A DNA stretch of 64,000 nt from Branchiostoma floridae (lineage: Eukaryota; Chordata; Leptocardii; Amphioxiformes; Branchiostomatidae). Position numbers and translations under genes: made by a program. Shown piece by piece: positions 11,540 through 23,000 of the stretch; position 1 is the first letter of the stretch, and each line of letters begins with the position of its first letter. The DNA lies in NCBI RefSeq assembly GCF_000003815.2, contig NW_023365716.1, positions 512,483-576,482 of the forward strand. Reading direction: 5' to 3'. The notes beneath the pieces are model-generated. The model ran no database searches. It saw only the letters and a list, made by a program, of their open reading frames with translations, and had not been told where the DNA came from.

Positions 11540-12300
11540 ATCGCATCTCCAATGAACCGTAAAGCACAAACATCGTATGAAGGCGTGTCCCAACGTGAGT
11601 GTACCCGTCGGACAACTTTTGATGTCATGGCGGACATGTTAGAAGGGTAGAGCGCTTATGACTTGCAGTTGGCTAGTGGTTCTACAACTGTTGGTGTTTT
11701 TAAAATGGACCTACAAGATTAATTTTACTGCAGATTTCCCCAGTTAGCATGGCATTATTGTGTAAGAGTTATAAAATATATAGACGCTTCGCATCTCAAA
11801 TCAAACATTAAACACAGAACAACGCTGCAGTGTTGCAGGTCACCCCTCATGAACGATGGACTCTTCCAGCATGCCCAGTGACGACACTTCGATTATGTTT
11901 ACTCCGATGGTCATGGCAGAATCGCCCGAGGTTCGTTGAAGACCAGACCACTGTCAGAATCTAACTGTGTGTGAAATCTAAGGAGACCATTAATTTATTT
12001 TATGTATCCCGTGTTAATTTGTACTGTGAAACTTCAGTGGACATGATGAAATAGCCCAGGGTTTGTTAGCGACCGGTTCATCTCGTTGCACCACATCGAA
12101 CTGTTCAGCGAAAATCCTAACATTGCGAAGTGTTTGCAAAACACCCCTCAACAATGGACTCTTCCAATACTAAAAATATACCGTCATACGATTCGTTACA
12201 TATCTATTACTCCGCTGACAATGGTAAAAAACACATTTGTTAAGTTAAGTGTGACACTTGTTGTTGTTTCTCTTTAAAACTCCAGACCACTGACAATGAC
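11540..12300. other. Intergenic stretch with a local duplication
   Basis: From about 11540 to 11780 the sequence is a diverged second copy of the host DNA flanking the mariner element (about 10730-10857 plus 11436-11530). Shared phrases include GAAGGCGT, ACGTGAGT, ACCCGTC and GTTGGTGTTTTTAAAA. From 11800 to 12300 I see no coding signal. Confidence 0.5.
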
Positions 12301-12340
12301 AAAGTGTAAGATGCGTGGACGGCACTTCGATGGTGTCGTG

Positions 12341-12530
12341 TGTGGCGTAACTGGTAGAGCTTCCGGCTCGGACTCAGAGTCTAGAGGTCCCGAGTTTGAT
12401 GCCCGCCGTGCCCCCAACGTTGTTCTCTTCGGAAAGGCACTTTATACGAAAGGCACTTTATACGACCTTCCTTACTTCACCCAGGTGTAAAAATGGGTAC
12501 CTGACTTCGGTTCGGAAGGTAAAAGAAAAG
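12341..12530 (+). mobile_element. tRNA-like SINE
   Basis: The head contains box-A-like TGGCGTAACTGGTAGAGC and box-B-like CGAGTTTGATGC at tRNA spacing. The tail reads CACCCAGGTGTAAAAATGGG then TACCTGAC. The same tail occurs again at about 63480-63520, marking a dispersed family. The phrase GGCACTTTATACGA is locally doubled. Confidence 0.65.
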
Positions 12531-12668
12531 TATTAAGCTTCTGTCAGTACTGCGTATGTGGCACTGTTGAGTTACTAACTTGAGTGCAGTGCCACATTGT
12601 CGTCGTCTGTCCAAAAGCAAAATAAATATCGTACGTGACAACCACAATGACAAAGTGACCCAAGGTTA

Positions 12669-12976
12669 CGAGGGGCGGTCAATAAGTAATGCCCCTGACC
12701 CATTTTCCAACTTTCATTTCATCAAAAGTCTTCTTTGGTGCGCGTCCTTTCAAATACAAAAACCGGATCACTGCACGTCACTCAACTGGTTCCTTTCACA
12801 CCTGGTCCATTTCGCACCTGACTCAGTTCAAACACCAGCAAATCAGAAACCACAATTAGTTCAGAGCTGTTTTTTGCAACATAACCTATAAGGATATGAA
12901 TCATTACACATACAAAATTTCATCTAGATCAGACGACTGGAAATGGGTCAGGGGCATTACTTATTGACTGCCCTCG
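12669..12976 (-). mobile_element. Shorter mariner MITE, same family as 10858-11435
   Basis: A 308-bp element between TA dinucleotides (12667-12668 and 12977-12978), with termini CGAGGGGC and GCCCTCG and the family phrase AATAAGTAATG. It keeps the piece corresponding to the transposase N-terminus (TTTCAAATACAAAAACCGGA) but has lost most of the HTH coding region. Confidence 0.8.
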
Positions 12977-13526
12977 TATGTTAGACAAATTTGCCATTCG
13001 TGCGTACGTGACAACCACACTGTTTATTGTGCGTGCCACTCCGACCGATATTAATGGTAAAACTTGCAGAACAGGTCTGCTTATGAACTTTAACCTTCGA
13101 CATTTTAATGAGTTCAACTTAAGGCTTTACTTGTTTCATAACCTTCATAGTGAATTATTTTTGCTACTTTGATATACGATAAGAAAGAAGTACATTAGGT
13201 TAAAGTCTCTTGGTGTAGTAATTACCTTTCTTCCCAATTTCTATATGTCTATATGTAAATCATCGAAAGATCTCAAAATTGGTTACTATCTGATAAATCA
13301 CATTTTTTGTAAGACACTGGGGGTATTTCAATGTGTGCATTTTTTGACCAGATATCGCTGCTGCTGTCACGTGCAACAGGGTCTCCTCGTATCTGCTTGA
13401 CTAGAAACAGGTCTTACAAGTCTGCACGCCCATATGTTCATGCTGATACAAACACGTGGGCGAGACCATTTCGGCTTTTTTTCGGGGGTAGAAATCGCGA
13501 CATCACGCCTATATTAAGGTAGTATC

Positions 13527-14691
13527 TCAGGGTGGCTGAGCAAAATTTCAAAATGATATTTTCCAAAAAATAACTATCAATGTTATTTTCTATGTAACTC
13601 TATTTTCATAATCTAACATACTTTCCCATCAAATGTTCCTTTTTGTCTGTCAAAATTCAAGGTCAAAGTAGCTGTCTAAAATTACGCAAAAATTTCAAAC
13701 TCATCATAACTTTTAAAACTTGATATCATTGGATAGGTCTTAGTAAAACAAATAGAATGGTTTTTATTTCAACAAAATCGGACATACCGTTAGAGAGTTA
13801 TGGCCATTGAAAGGCCTGAAAATTATGCATAATTTCTCTTGATCAGCTAATTAAATATGCAAGATTACAATATCTCTGTACTCATACAAGATACAAGGAA
13901 AAAAATTGGTGTACAGGGGTTTCATAATATGTTGATTTGAATTATTGTCCTGAAATTTATACATCTAGTTCAGAAATGATGAATAATCCTGAATAATTGA
14001 GTTCCAGGGGTAATAAAATCAGAGTCCACTAATTAAATATGCAAAATCACCATATTTTCCCTATCCTTGAAGATACAAGAAAAAAAAATTAGTATACAGG
14101 GGTTTTGGCACATGCTGAATTCAAATTTGACCTCAAAAACATCACTTTGGTCTTTTTACAACCTGTAAAAGTGGATTACGTCACTACTACCACAACAACT
14201 TGATTTTTACGGCCTAATTTTTGAAAAACTGTTCATCGAAAATGTGTAAAATTAGTTTTATTATGAAATTTACCCTGTAAGGAAAAACTTCGTGCGCTCC
14301 CGACGCAAAACAATGCTATTTAGTGCTCCCAAATGCTGTTAGCTAAGGGGTAATTAAAATTTCAGGAAAAAAAATAATAAAAAATCAGCATGACAAGGTA
14401 TGATAAAATCCACGCGCAGATCTATTCAAATCACTATTATGCACATTTCTGAAAAGTTTCAATAATAACAGACAAAATACAAGTCAAAATTTAGGCTTTT
14501 TAGGCTTTTTTTTCTAAACATGGGCGTGGCCTAAAAGTAGTTGATGACGTCATTGTGACATCATACCAATTTGCATAAATTATCTTTATGCCTTAGGGTA
14601 CTACCTTAGAAAAAATCAAGGTCCATACATTATCTAAGATGGTAATTTTTGAAGACCAAAAACACCCCCCAAAACTCCTCAGCCACCCTGA
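13527..14691. mobile_element. 1.17-kb TIR element without coding capacity
   Basis: The ends are perfect inverted repeats TCAGGGTGGCTGAG and CTCAGCCACCCTGA, flanked by a possible 4-bp duplication TATC (13523-13526 and 14692-14695). The interior is AT-rich and contains an imperfect direct repeat around TATACAGGGGTTT (near 13915 and 14093). No transposase is visible. The superfamily is not certain. Confidence 0.65.
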
Positions 14692-15261
14692 TATCGACCA
14701 GTGATAGCGGATACTTATAACAACGATATTAGTGGCATACAATACTAGTAAAATCAGGGCATGGGGCATTTGACCAGTTGAGTAGGCGAACCATGTACGG
14801 AATGGCACTAGTCTTATAACGTTCAGTTCTACACTTAGGAATGTTAACATGCATATATCTGCCAAGTGTGTTATGAAGAGTAAACTACGGATTTTTCGGC
14901 CGGGTCTGTTATCACACGCAGGTAAAGAGATAGAACGAACACATACTGCTTGGTTTATCATCATCTTTATGAAGTGGGAGAACTGTGAACGTGATACATG
15001 AATTTGTATTCCACGTAAGTAGTACAATAAGTTTAAGGTCTTTCAAAAGTCTTGATTACATCAAGCGTCAGAAAGCTATTTCTTTTACATTTTCATTGTA
15101 ATATGTTAAAGATCATTTTACATTCTGTTATATGTTATATTCCATACATGTTACATGGATACCTTTCTATGAAAACAGACATTCCTAATCATTGATATAA
15201 GGCACTGAACTAGACTAACATCATCAAACTTGCGGAATGCATTCTTCATTGGATACTCAAC

Positions 15262-15267
15262 TTTATT
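15262..15267 (-). promoter_or_regulatory. Candidate polyadenylation signal
   Basis: AATAAA on the minus strand, about 290 nt after the protease stop codon. It could serve the protease gene or the fused gene B transcript. Confidence 0.35.
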
Positions 15268-15557
15268 TTTGCTAGCTACATTTCAAGTGATGTAAGATGC
15301 CAAATGCAGTCACCTTCACACATTTCGTCAAAACTGTTGTTCTTTGCACACTGACATTTCCAAAAATATTCTGTTCAGCATCCATTCATTGTTCATGTGA
15401 AAAGAAAGCAATCTTGCCTTCTTTTTCAATTGGTCCCCACTCTTATGATACTTTCATCTCAGTTATTTAAAACGCAGATAGAGCAGATAGAATAGTTAAA
15501 TTTACAATGAATTTGTCTGCGCAATAAGTAGTACAAATGACTAGAAAGCTTGAGTTT

Positions 15558-16505
15558 TTAACTGATTGAGAATGAAGGCAATGAGACAGCGAGTTGTTCA
15601 AATGAAGCTGGGAAGATTTCACTGAAAGCCTCAGGTGCCAGGTTTTGACGTGCATGGTCTCTGATGGCAGACAAACGTACCCCACGCTCGATGACGCTTT
15701 GTCCGCCGTCATCCATGAACCCTCTGGTGTGCATGAGGACCACATTACCATACGTGTCAAAGCCTGGGGAGCCTGAGGAGCCGTGGAACATGACACTTGT
15801 GTCGTAAATGGGCTTGCGTTCGTCTTCTTGGATCATGTAAGGATAGCGAATGTGGATAACATAGCGTTGAGCTACCCCAGCAATGAGGGCAAAGTCAACC
15901 ATCTTGTTCCCACCAGAAGGATGGCCGACAAGAACAACCATATTTCTGCTGTCTTCACTCTCTGAGATAAAATGGCCGAGCAGAGGCAAACTTTCAAGAC
16001 TTCTTCCCATCTCATCTTCAACTGCCAGCTGCAGGATAGCGTAATCTAGATCCTCACTATAACATTTGAGCAGAGAAGCAGGAGATTCAAAGGGAACTTT
16101 ATATTCCCTCTCACCAGACACAAAGAATGTTGCAATGTACTGACTAGCTTCATGAACTGACCACAAGGCCCTGCTCATCCATCTATACACATGGTAACAT
16201 GTGAGGACCTTTCCCTTATTCAACAGGAACCCTGTTCCTGAACCCCCCGGCCAGTTGATACGGCACACTGACTTCTTTCTCTCTTGTATTCGATCAAGAA
16301 TGACTGAATCAAGGCTAAAGTTGAAACTGTGAGAGAAAACCTCTTCACGGAGTGTTCTCCTGTTCAGCTCTATCCTTCTGTCATCAGCCTCCTTGTTCTT
16401 GTCCGGGACGAAGTTCAGGTTGGGAAAGTTGGCATGCACGATGTCTGTGACTTCACTCTGCAGCTCCAGCAACTGTTTGCTCATTGACTGCTCCCTGTGA
16501 ACCAT
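15558..16505 (-). CDS. Trypsin-like serine protease domain (separate gene or C-terminal exon of gene B)
   Basis: An intronless open frame of 315 codons from the ATG at 16505. From residue 78 it reads as a chymotrypsin-fold protease of the Trypsin_2/FAM111-like kind: GGSGTGFLLNKGKVLTCYHV (His105), EDLDYAILQL (Asp154) and MFHGSSGSPGFD (Ser244). The full triad is present. There is no signal peptide, so an intracellular enzyme is likely. It lies about 300 bp after the Death-domain stop of gene B, on the same strand. An acceptor (CACAG|GGAG, exon first base 16494) and a donor-like GTAATT overlapping that stop are both phase 2. No AATAAA or ATTAAA lies between the two parts on this strand, while AATAAA occurs at 15262-15267, beyond the protease. 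It may therefore be the C-terminal exon of gene B. Otherwise it starts at one of the N-terminal Mets. Confidence 0.8.
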   Translation of the reverse strand: MVHREQSMSKQLLELQSEVTDIVHANFPNLNFVPDKNKEADDRRIELNRRTLREEVFSHSFNFSLDSVILDRIQERKKSVCRINWPGGSGTGFLLNKGKVLTCYHVYRWMSRALWSVHEASQYIATFFVSGEREYKVPFESPASLLKCYSEDLDYAILQLAVEDEMGRSLESLPLLGHFISESEDSRNMVVLVGHPSGGNKMVDFALIAGVAQRYVIHIRYPYMIQEDERKPIYDTSVMFHGSSGSPGFDTYGNVVLMHTRGFMDDGGQSVIERGVRLSAIRDHARQNLAPEAFSEIFPASFEQLAVSLPSFSIS

Positions 16506-16805
16506 AGCAAATACAATAGATTACAAATCTACATTATGATCTCAACGAGTAAATGGCTTTGAAGGAAATGGAAGTCATCAGCATAAATCTTCATACTGTT
16601 TGATTTGTAGTCAATAAAAGTACATGTGGCTAATTTCCCAATATAAGCTACCCACCGCAATTATGGACGGAACATAGACTAAAATAAGAAAATCCATATG
16701 TTTCAAAAAGGGCATGTAATTAGAACGACAAAGTATGTACTTCGGCTAAAGAAGGCAAGTATTTGAGTTGTATTCTATGACAAAGACAAATGTGAACTAT
16801 AGAAA

Positions 16806-17056
16806 TTACATTGTATCCAACTTTTCTACTATTTCTCTCTGTCCAGCCAAGCCCAGTGCGGTCTTCAGCCCTTCTACTGTTGCGTTGGTACGAGCCAGAT
16901 GTAGCCACTCTTCTAGTACTGCCAAACAGCAACTCTCTGCGTCATCCTGGTGCCTCTGGCTGATCTGCTCCATGTCAGATTCTGACAGGCCCAGGTTTAT
17001 TCCAAGCTCCCGCCAAGGTGGTATCATTTCAGCAACGATGGGAATGCACCAGGCCA
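16806..17056 (-). CDS. Gene B Death-domain exon
   Basis: This exon codes VAWCIPIVAEMIPPWRELGI then NLGLSESDMEQISQRHQDDA, a WLHLARTNATVEGLKTALGL segment and a final VEKLDTM, then TAA. The six-helix pattern with W-RELG-LGLSE-D-I and ALEEWL-like spacing is typical of a Death domain. The acceptor is ATACAG after a pyrimidine-rich tract. Alternatively the exon may end at 16810 with GTAATT and splice to the protease exon. Confidence 0.85.
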
Positions 17057-20000
17057 CTGTATATAAAAGAACAAAGGGCGATTGTTACAATCATTATATT
17101 TTACCAACACATGAGGAGGCCAGATTTCCTCTCAAAGTTGATTATCTTCTTCAACTTTTCACGCATAAACTTTTCCATTTTTCAGGACCAAATGAAATGT
17201 AAGTGTAATTAGGTTGACATGTTTGTAGGCTTATGCGTTCTTTAAAAAAAGGTTTTATACAGAAAAAAATAACAACCAAAACATTGCAAGGTCAATACTG
17301 TCATTTTCACTTCACTCAATTTGTATGGATGCACAGACACCAGATATTCCTACCTGTGTGTTCTGAGGTTCTCAAGCCCCCACTTGGCCTCGCTTCATCA
17401 TATCTCCGTTGACTTTCTGCACATCACATGTACAAGAAACGTTTATGTCACTTTCGTCCACCATAGAGAACGTAATGATTGTGTCTAACAGAAAAAAGTT
17501 GAAGAAACCACGAATCTCCGCTTCTTATTGTTACTAGTCTCGAATCTTCATGGTTACTAGTCTAGGTCAGGTTCTCCTTGTGTATTAAACATCATCGGAT
17601 ACTCAGCAAACTATTAGAATAAAATTAAACTTTGAACCGGATCAATTATTTCATCCTCATCTTGAATGGGTTTGATTTGCCGGCATTGTCTTTAGTTTTC
17701 CAGTGTCTGGCAATAATAGAACTCACCTTTAACTTTTCGTAGATGCAACAGGAGATCCTTGACCATCTCCGGGACGTTCCTCTTAGGATGGACGAGGTTC
17801 TCTCCCTTTGATGCCGCCGCCTCCACCTCTTCCCTGCTGTAGGCGTGAGGCTGCGGTCTGTGTTCCCGGAGGTCCAGGGCGCTGAGCACCATGTCCCGTG
17901 ACCTGGCTCCGGGGCTGGTCTCGTGCAGCAGGCGGTACGTCATGTCCATCAGGAGGTCCATGATGGAGTTGCAGTCCTCCCTGCTGCCATCATTGCTTCT
18001 GACGAAGATGTTGAGCTGCCTCTTGTCCTGCGTGATCTGAAGCAGCGCTTCGGCCTTCCCGTCGGTACATTTGGCGCTGTTCTTCCACAGGCGAGGCCAG
18101 CTGAACTTGTCCGGGTGCGCCTGCATCAGCAGCGTCTGCAGCCGCGGGAACAGGTCGCACGAGAAGCTGTCGATCTCCGTGCGGCCTCGGATCTGCAGAC
18201 CGAAGTAGACAGACTTGCTGGACACAGGAGACCACGCCGCCTCTTCCATCTCCTGCTGCAGCAGGCTGGGGAGGATGAAGATGCGACCGTCGTACGTGTG
18301 GCAGAGCTGGAAGTCCTGGAGGAGTTTGATCAGCAGAGGGATGTCGGCAACGGCACCGAAGACACGGGTGAGCTCCTCAACGGTGACGCAATCGTCTGCA
18401 GTCCGCGCGATCTTGTCAATAGGGAAGTTGTCCGGAGCGAGCAGAGCTCCGAAAACGGATGTGAACAGCCACTGGGGGTCCAACACTACCAACGAGTCGG
18501 CTTTACGGCTGAGGTAAATGATCTAAGTGAAATATTTTGAGCAAATGGTGGCCGATAATGTAACTTCTTTTCACACGAGATAACAGTACTCAAGCTTGAA
18601 CAGGCTGGATTTATAACTATTGTTTGTTATGTACAGATTAGGGCTTTGAACAGACAGTCGTTACATAAAATAATGTGTGTTAGATATTGTATTCCTTTGA
18701 TCCTTTGACATATTTGTGCTTGTACAATGCATTTTAGCTTCACATAGCTGAAATGGATTTTGAAATGGCTTCGGCCAAATGAAGACATTGCCACAGACCG
18801 TCAGTTATTTTTTTAAAGGACTGTAATCAAAACACACAATTTTTCCTATGCCCTGCCGACGTACCTAGTCCCTCGACCTGATCTGGTGGTTGGAGAAATA
18901 GTTACACAGACATTTTGTCAATTGTTCCTACCATGTCAGGGGTTTAAAAGCAGATTGTTATAATGTCGTTGAAGTTGGTTTTTAAAAGCCACAAAAGTCT
19001 CTGCCGTAACGCTACTCAGCACAGCTCTAAATAGCGACTCTTCAAGAAATTTTCTATGAATAAACAAATACTCTAACATACCTCCCCCTCATCGTGAAGG
19101 TACGATGACGCCAGGTGTACGATACGTGACTCAATGGTGCCATACGTTGCCTGCCTGACAGCTGTCAGGAAGTCCTGCCATTCCATCACTGGAAAAATCT
19201 TCCTTTCCCGCCTCCGGCTTTCAATCAGTGTCAACATCTCGACACAGACCTTTGGGACCTGTGGTCTTTGCTGTGAATATTCGAAATGTAGTTAGTGTCT
19301 ACTACTTTACATAGTGCGAGACTGATGAGTTATAGAAAGGGTTTCTATTGTATATCGAAACTGTCCAAACAGCAAAAGCGATCGCGGGTGTCACAGAAAG
19401 GTACATAGTGTTACGCCTTGGCTGGATCACATAACGATGCCATGATTTTCAAAGGGACAAAATATCGCGGTTCCTAACCGAATAGGTAGTCCGAATCCTG
19501 TTCAAATCATTTGTCTTACTTGATATTTTGCTACCTTCTTTAAGGCTCTCAATCTTCACTATCAGTTAATATTTTGCCATACATTTAAGCGGGTTATTAG
19601 CATTTGATTGAAATAAATCTCAGGTACTTGCAATGTAATACATTTAGGGTTATATTATGTAAACCTGAAGTAAAGGGTTTATGCCAAAAATAAATACTTT
19701 CAAAACTTTCTGTTCATTACCACTGCATGAAATATCGGATTTACCAAACTTACCATTGGTGTGTAAATACCTGGTAAATCTGATGTACAATATTTACCCA
19801 AATTTAGCACATATTTACCCGGTAAAATTTGGATAAATACGGGTAAATGCTGGTAATGCACCCTGATATAAGGCCTTAAACAGGGGTACATCTATTGCAT
19901 TGTCAGGGATGGGCCCTCTTTTATGGCCTTATATAGGGGTACATGTGTTACATTGTTAGGGATGGACCCTGGTATAAGGCCTTATATAGGGGTACATGTG

Positions 20001-23000
20001 TTACATTGTTAGGGATGGACCCTGGTATAAGGCCTTCTATAGGGGTGCATGTATTACATTGTCAGGGATGGACCCTGGTATAAGGCCTTATATAGGGGTG
20101 CGGTGGTACCCACAGTGTACAGAACACCCCACCGCTCTGAGATAAGAGTTATGTCAGGGCGAGGGTACTCGCAGTATACAGAACACACCACCGCCCTGAG
20201 ATAAGAGTTATCCCTGGGCGGTGGTACCCACAGTGTACAGAACACCACACCGCCCTGAGATAAGAGTTATCCCAGGGCGAGGGTACCCACAGTGTACAGA
20301 ACACCACACCGCCCTGAGATAAGAGTTATCCCAGGGCGAGGGTACCCACAGTGTACAGAACACCACACCGCCCTGAGATAAGAGTTATCCCAGGGCGAGG
20401 GTACCCACAGTGTACAGAACACCTCACTGCCCTGAGATAAGAGTTATGTCAGGATGAGGGCACCCAAAGGGTATAGAACACCTCACCGCCCTGAGATAAG
20501 AGTTATGTCAGGATGAGGGCACCCAAAGGGTATAGAACACCTCACCGCCCTGAGATAAGAGTTATCCCAGGGCGAGGGTACCCACAGTGTACAGAACACC
20601 ACACCGCCCTGAGATAAGAGTTATCCCAGGGCGAGGGTACCCACAGTGTACAGAACACCACACCGCCCTGAGATAAGAGTTATCCCAGGGCGAGGGTACC
20701 CACAGTGTACAGAACACCACACCGCCCTGAGATAAGAGTTATCCCAGGGCGAGGGTACCCACAGTGTACAGAACACCACACCGCCCTGAGATAAGAGTTA
20801 TCCCAGGGCGAGGGTACCCACAGTGTACAGAACACCACACCGCCCTGAGATAAGAGTTATCCCAGGGCGAGGGTACCCACAGTGTACAGAACACCACACC
20901 GCCCTGAGATAAGAGTTATCCCAGGGCGAGGGTACCCACAGTGTACAGAACACCACACCGCCCTGAGATAAGAGTTATCCCAGGGCGAGGGTACCCACAG
21001 TGTACAGAACACCACACCGCCCTGAGATAAGAGTTATCCCAGGGCGAGGGTACCCACAGTGTACAGAACACCACACCGCCCTGAGATAAGAGTTATCCCA
21101 GGGCGAGGGTACCCACAGTGTACAGAACACCACACCGCCCCTGAGATAAGAGTTATCCCAGGGCGAGGGTACCCACAGTGTACAGAACACCTCACTGCCC
21201 TGAGATAAGAGTTATGTCAGGATGGGGGCACCCAAAGGGTATAGAACACCTCACCGCCCTGAGATAAGAGTTATCCCAGCCCGGACGTTCGCAAAGGGTA
21301 TAGAACACCTCACCGCCCTGAGATAAGAGTTATCCCAGGGCGAGGGTACCCACAGTGTACAGAACACCACACCGCCCTGAGATAAGAGTTATCCCAGGGC
21401 GAGGGTACCCACAGTGTACAGAACACCACACCGCCCTGAGATAAGAGTTATCCCAGGGCGAGGGTACCCACAGTGTACAGAACACCACACCGCCCTGAGA
21501 TAAGAGTTATCCCAGGGCGAGGGTACCCACAGTGTACAGAACACCACACTGCCCTGAGATAAGAGTTATCCCAGGGCGAGGGTACCCACAGTGTACAGAA
21601 CACCACACCGCCCTGAGATAAGAGTTATCCCAGGGCGAGGGTACCCACAGTGTACAGAACACCACACCGCCCTGAGATAAGAGTTATCCCAGGGCGAGGG
21701 TACCCACAGTGTACAGAACACCACACCGCCCTGAGATAAGAGTTATCCCAGGGCGAGGGTACCCACAGTGTACAGAACACCACACCGCCCTGAGATAAGA
21801 GTTATCCCAGGGCGAGGGTACCGGGGCGAGTTATCCCAGGGCGAGGGTACCCACAGTGTACAGAACACCTCACTGCCCTGAGATAAGAGTTATGTCAGGA
21901 TGGGGGCACCCAAAGGGTATAGAACACGTCCTTACCGCCCTGAGATAATAGTATTGGGGACAGAGCATAAAAGTTGAACACAGTCATCATTACCAGTCGA
22001 CTAGCTTTTTAGGCCTTGAGTGACATTGTAGGTGTAGTTCATTCATGAATGAGTCTCTATTAATAAGTATTTTACCATGATTGTTTACCATACTTAGAAT
22101 TATATAACGGGCCCCTTATATATTTATGAAGAAAAATGCTTCAGTTAAAACTCAAGACAGTTCACAATCACAGATCTTATGTATTTATATGCTACACAGT
22201 TTGTGATAAATAACAAAGGTCACAGCTTTTAGTTAAAACAACTCTAAAATCTACAGTGAAAAATCCAAAAGATAACAGGTCAATCTTTAAACAGATGCTG
22301 TAAAGCAAACTTGAATCTAACCAAGGAAGGAAGGCCTTATAAGCTTTACACATTGTGTCACAAATGTCCCTCATGATCTTCATGCTGTATTGGGTCCTAA
22401 AAGGTCAACTTCTGACCTCAGGGTCAACATCCTAAAGGCCACAGAAATACAACGATCTGATTGGACCGTCGGAAACGCATGCGCACCATGCGGGCGCGGG
22501 ACAATTACAAAAAGTCGTTACGAGATATGAGATCAGACATGACTACGGGGTTTTACGTATCGCTTTCTACGCTACAAATGGCACAAGGAGTCTGCTATGG
22601 TCGGTCAGCAATTTGGGAGAGGCTTGTGAGTGTAGGGGGAATATGGTGTAAGCTCAAACGAACGGAAAATTATCGTGAATGATGTTTTAGTTGTACGTTT
22701 GGCGGCCGCCCCCCTCCCACCCTGGGCGGCGCACCCTCCCCGCAGGATCCAACGTGTACTTCGGTGAGTAAAAAATATATAGACTGTGCTTGCCTTTCAG
22801 TGTGCTTCGTTTTTTAAGCAAAAAGTAGGTTCGCTTTTGCTTTTCCCACTTGTTTTGTTATTGACATGTAATCGTTAGAAACAAATTTGTCTCCAACTAA
22901 CCTGTATTGGACAACAGGCATATTTTAGTATCTGGTTTTATGATACAAAACAGCAACAGCACTTGATGGGTGAATAATTGTGCGTTGATAAGAGAATTAA

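Noticed and set aside
14593-15027. 144-codon minus-strand frame with hydrophobic stretches
   Set aside because: It runs across the right terminus of the TIR element into unrelated intergenic DNA and resembles no membrane family.
17923-18540. 205-codon plus-strand open frame
   Set aside because: It is antisense to the GC-rich COR exon of gene B, whose minus-strand frame has clear domain similarity.
20054-21190. Open frames coding repeated WVPSPWDNSYLR-like peptides
   Set aside because: They follow the 59-bp minisatellite period exactly; there is no start context, splice signal or non-repeat sequence, so they are translations of repeat DNA.
20099-21950. CRISPR-like array
   Set aside because: The repeats are contiguous without unique spacers and the genome is eukaryotic.
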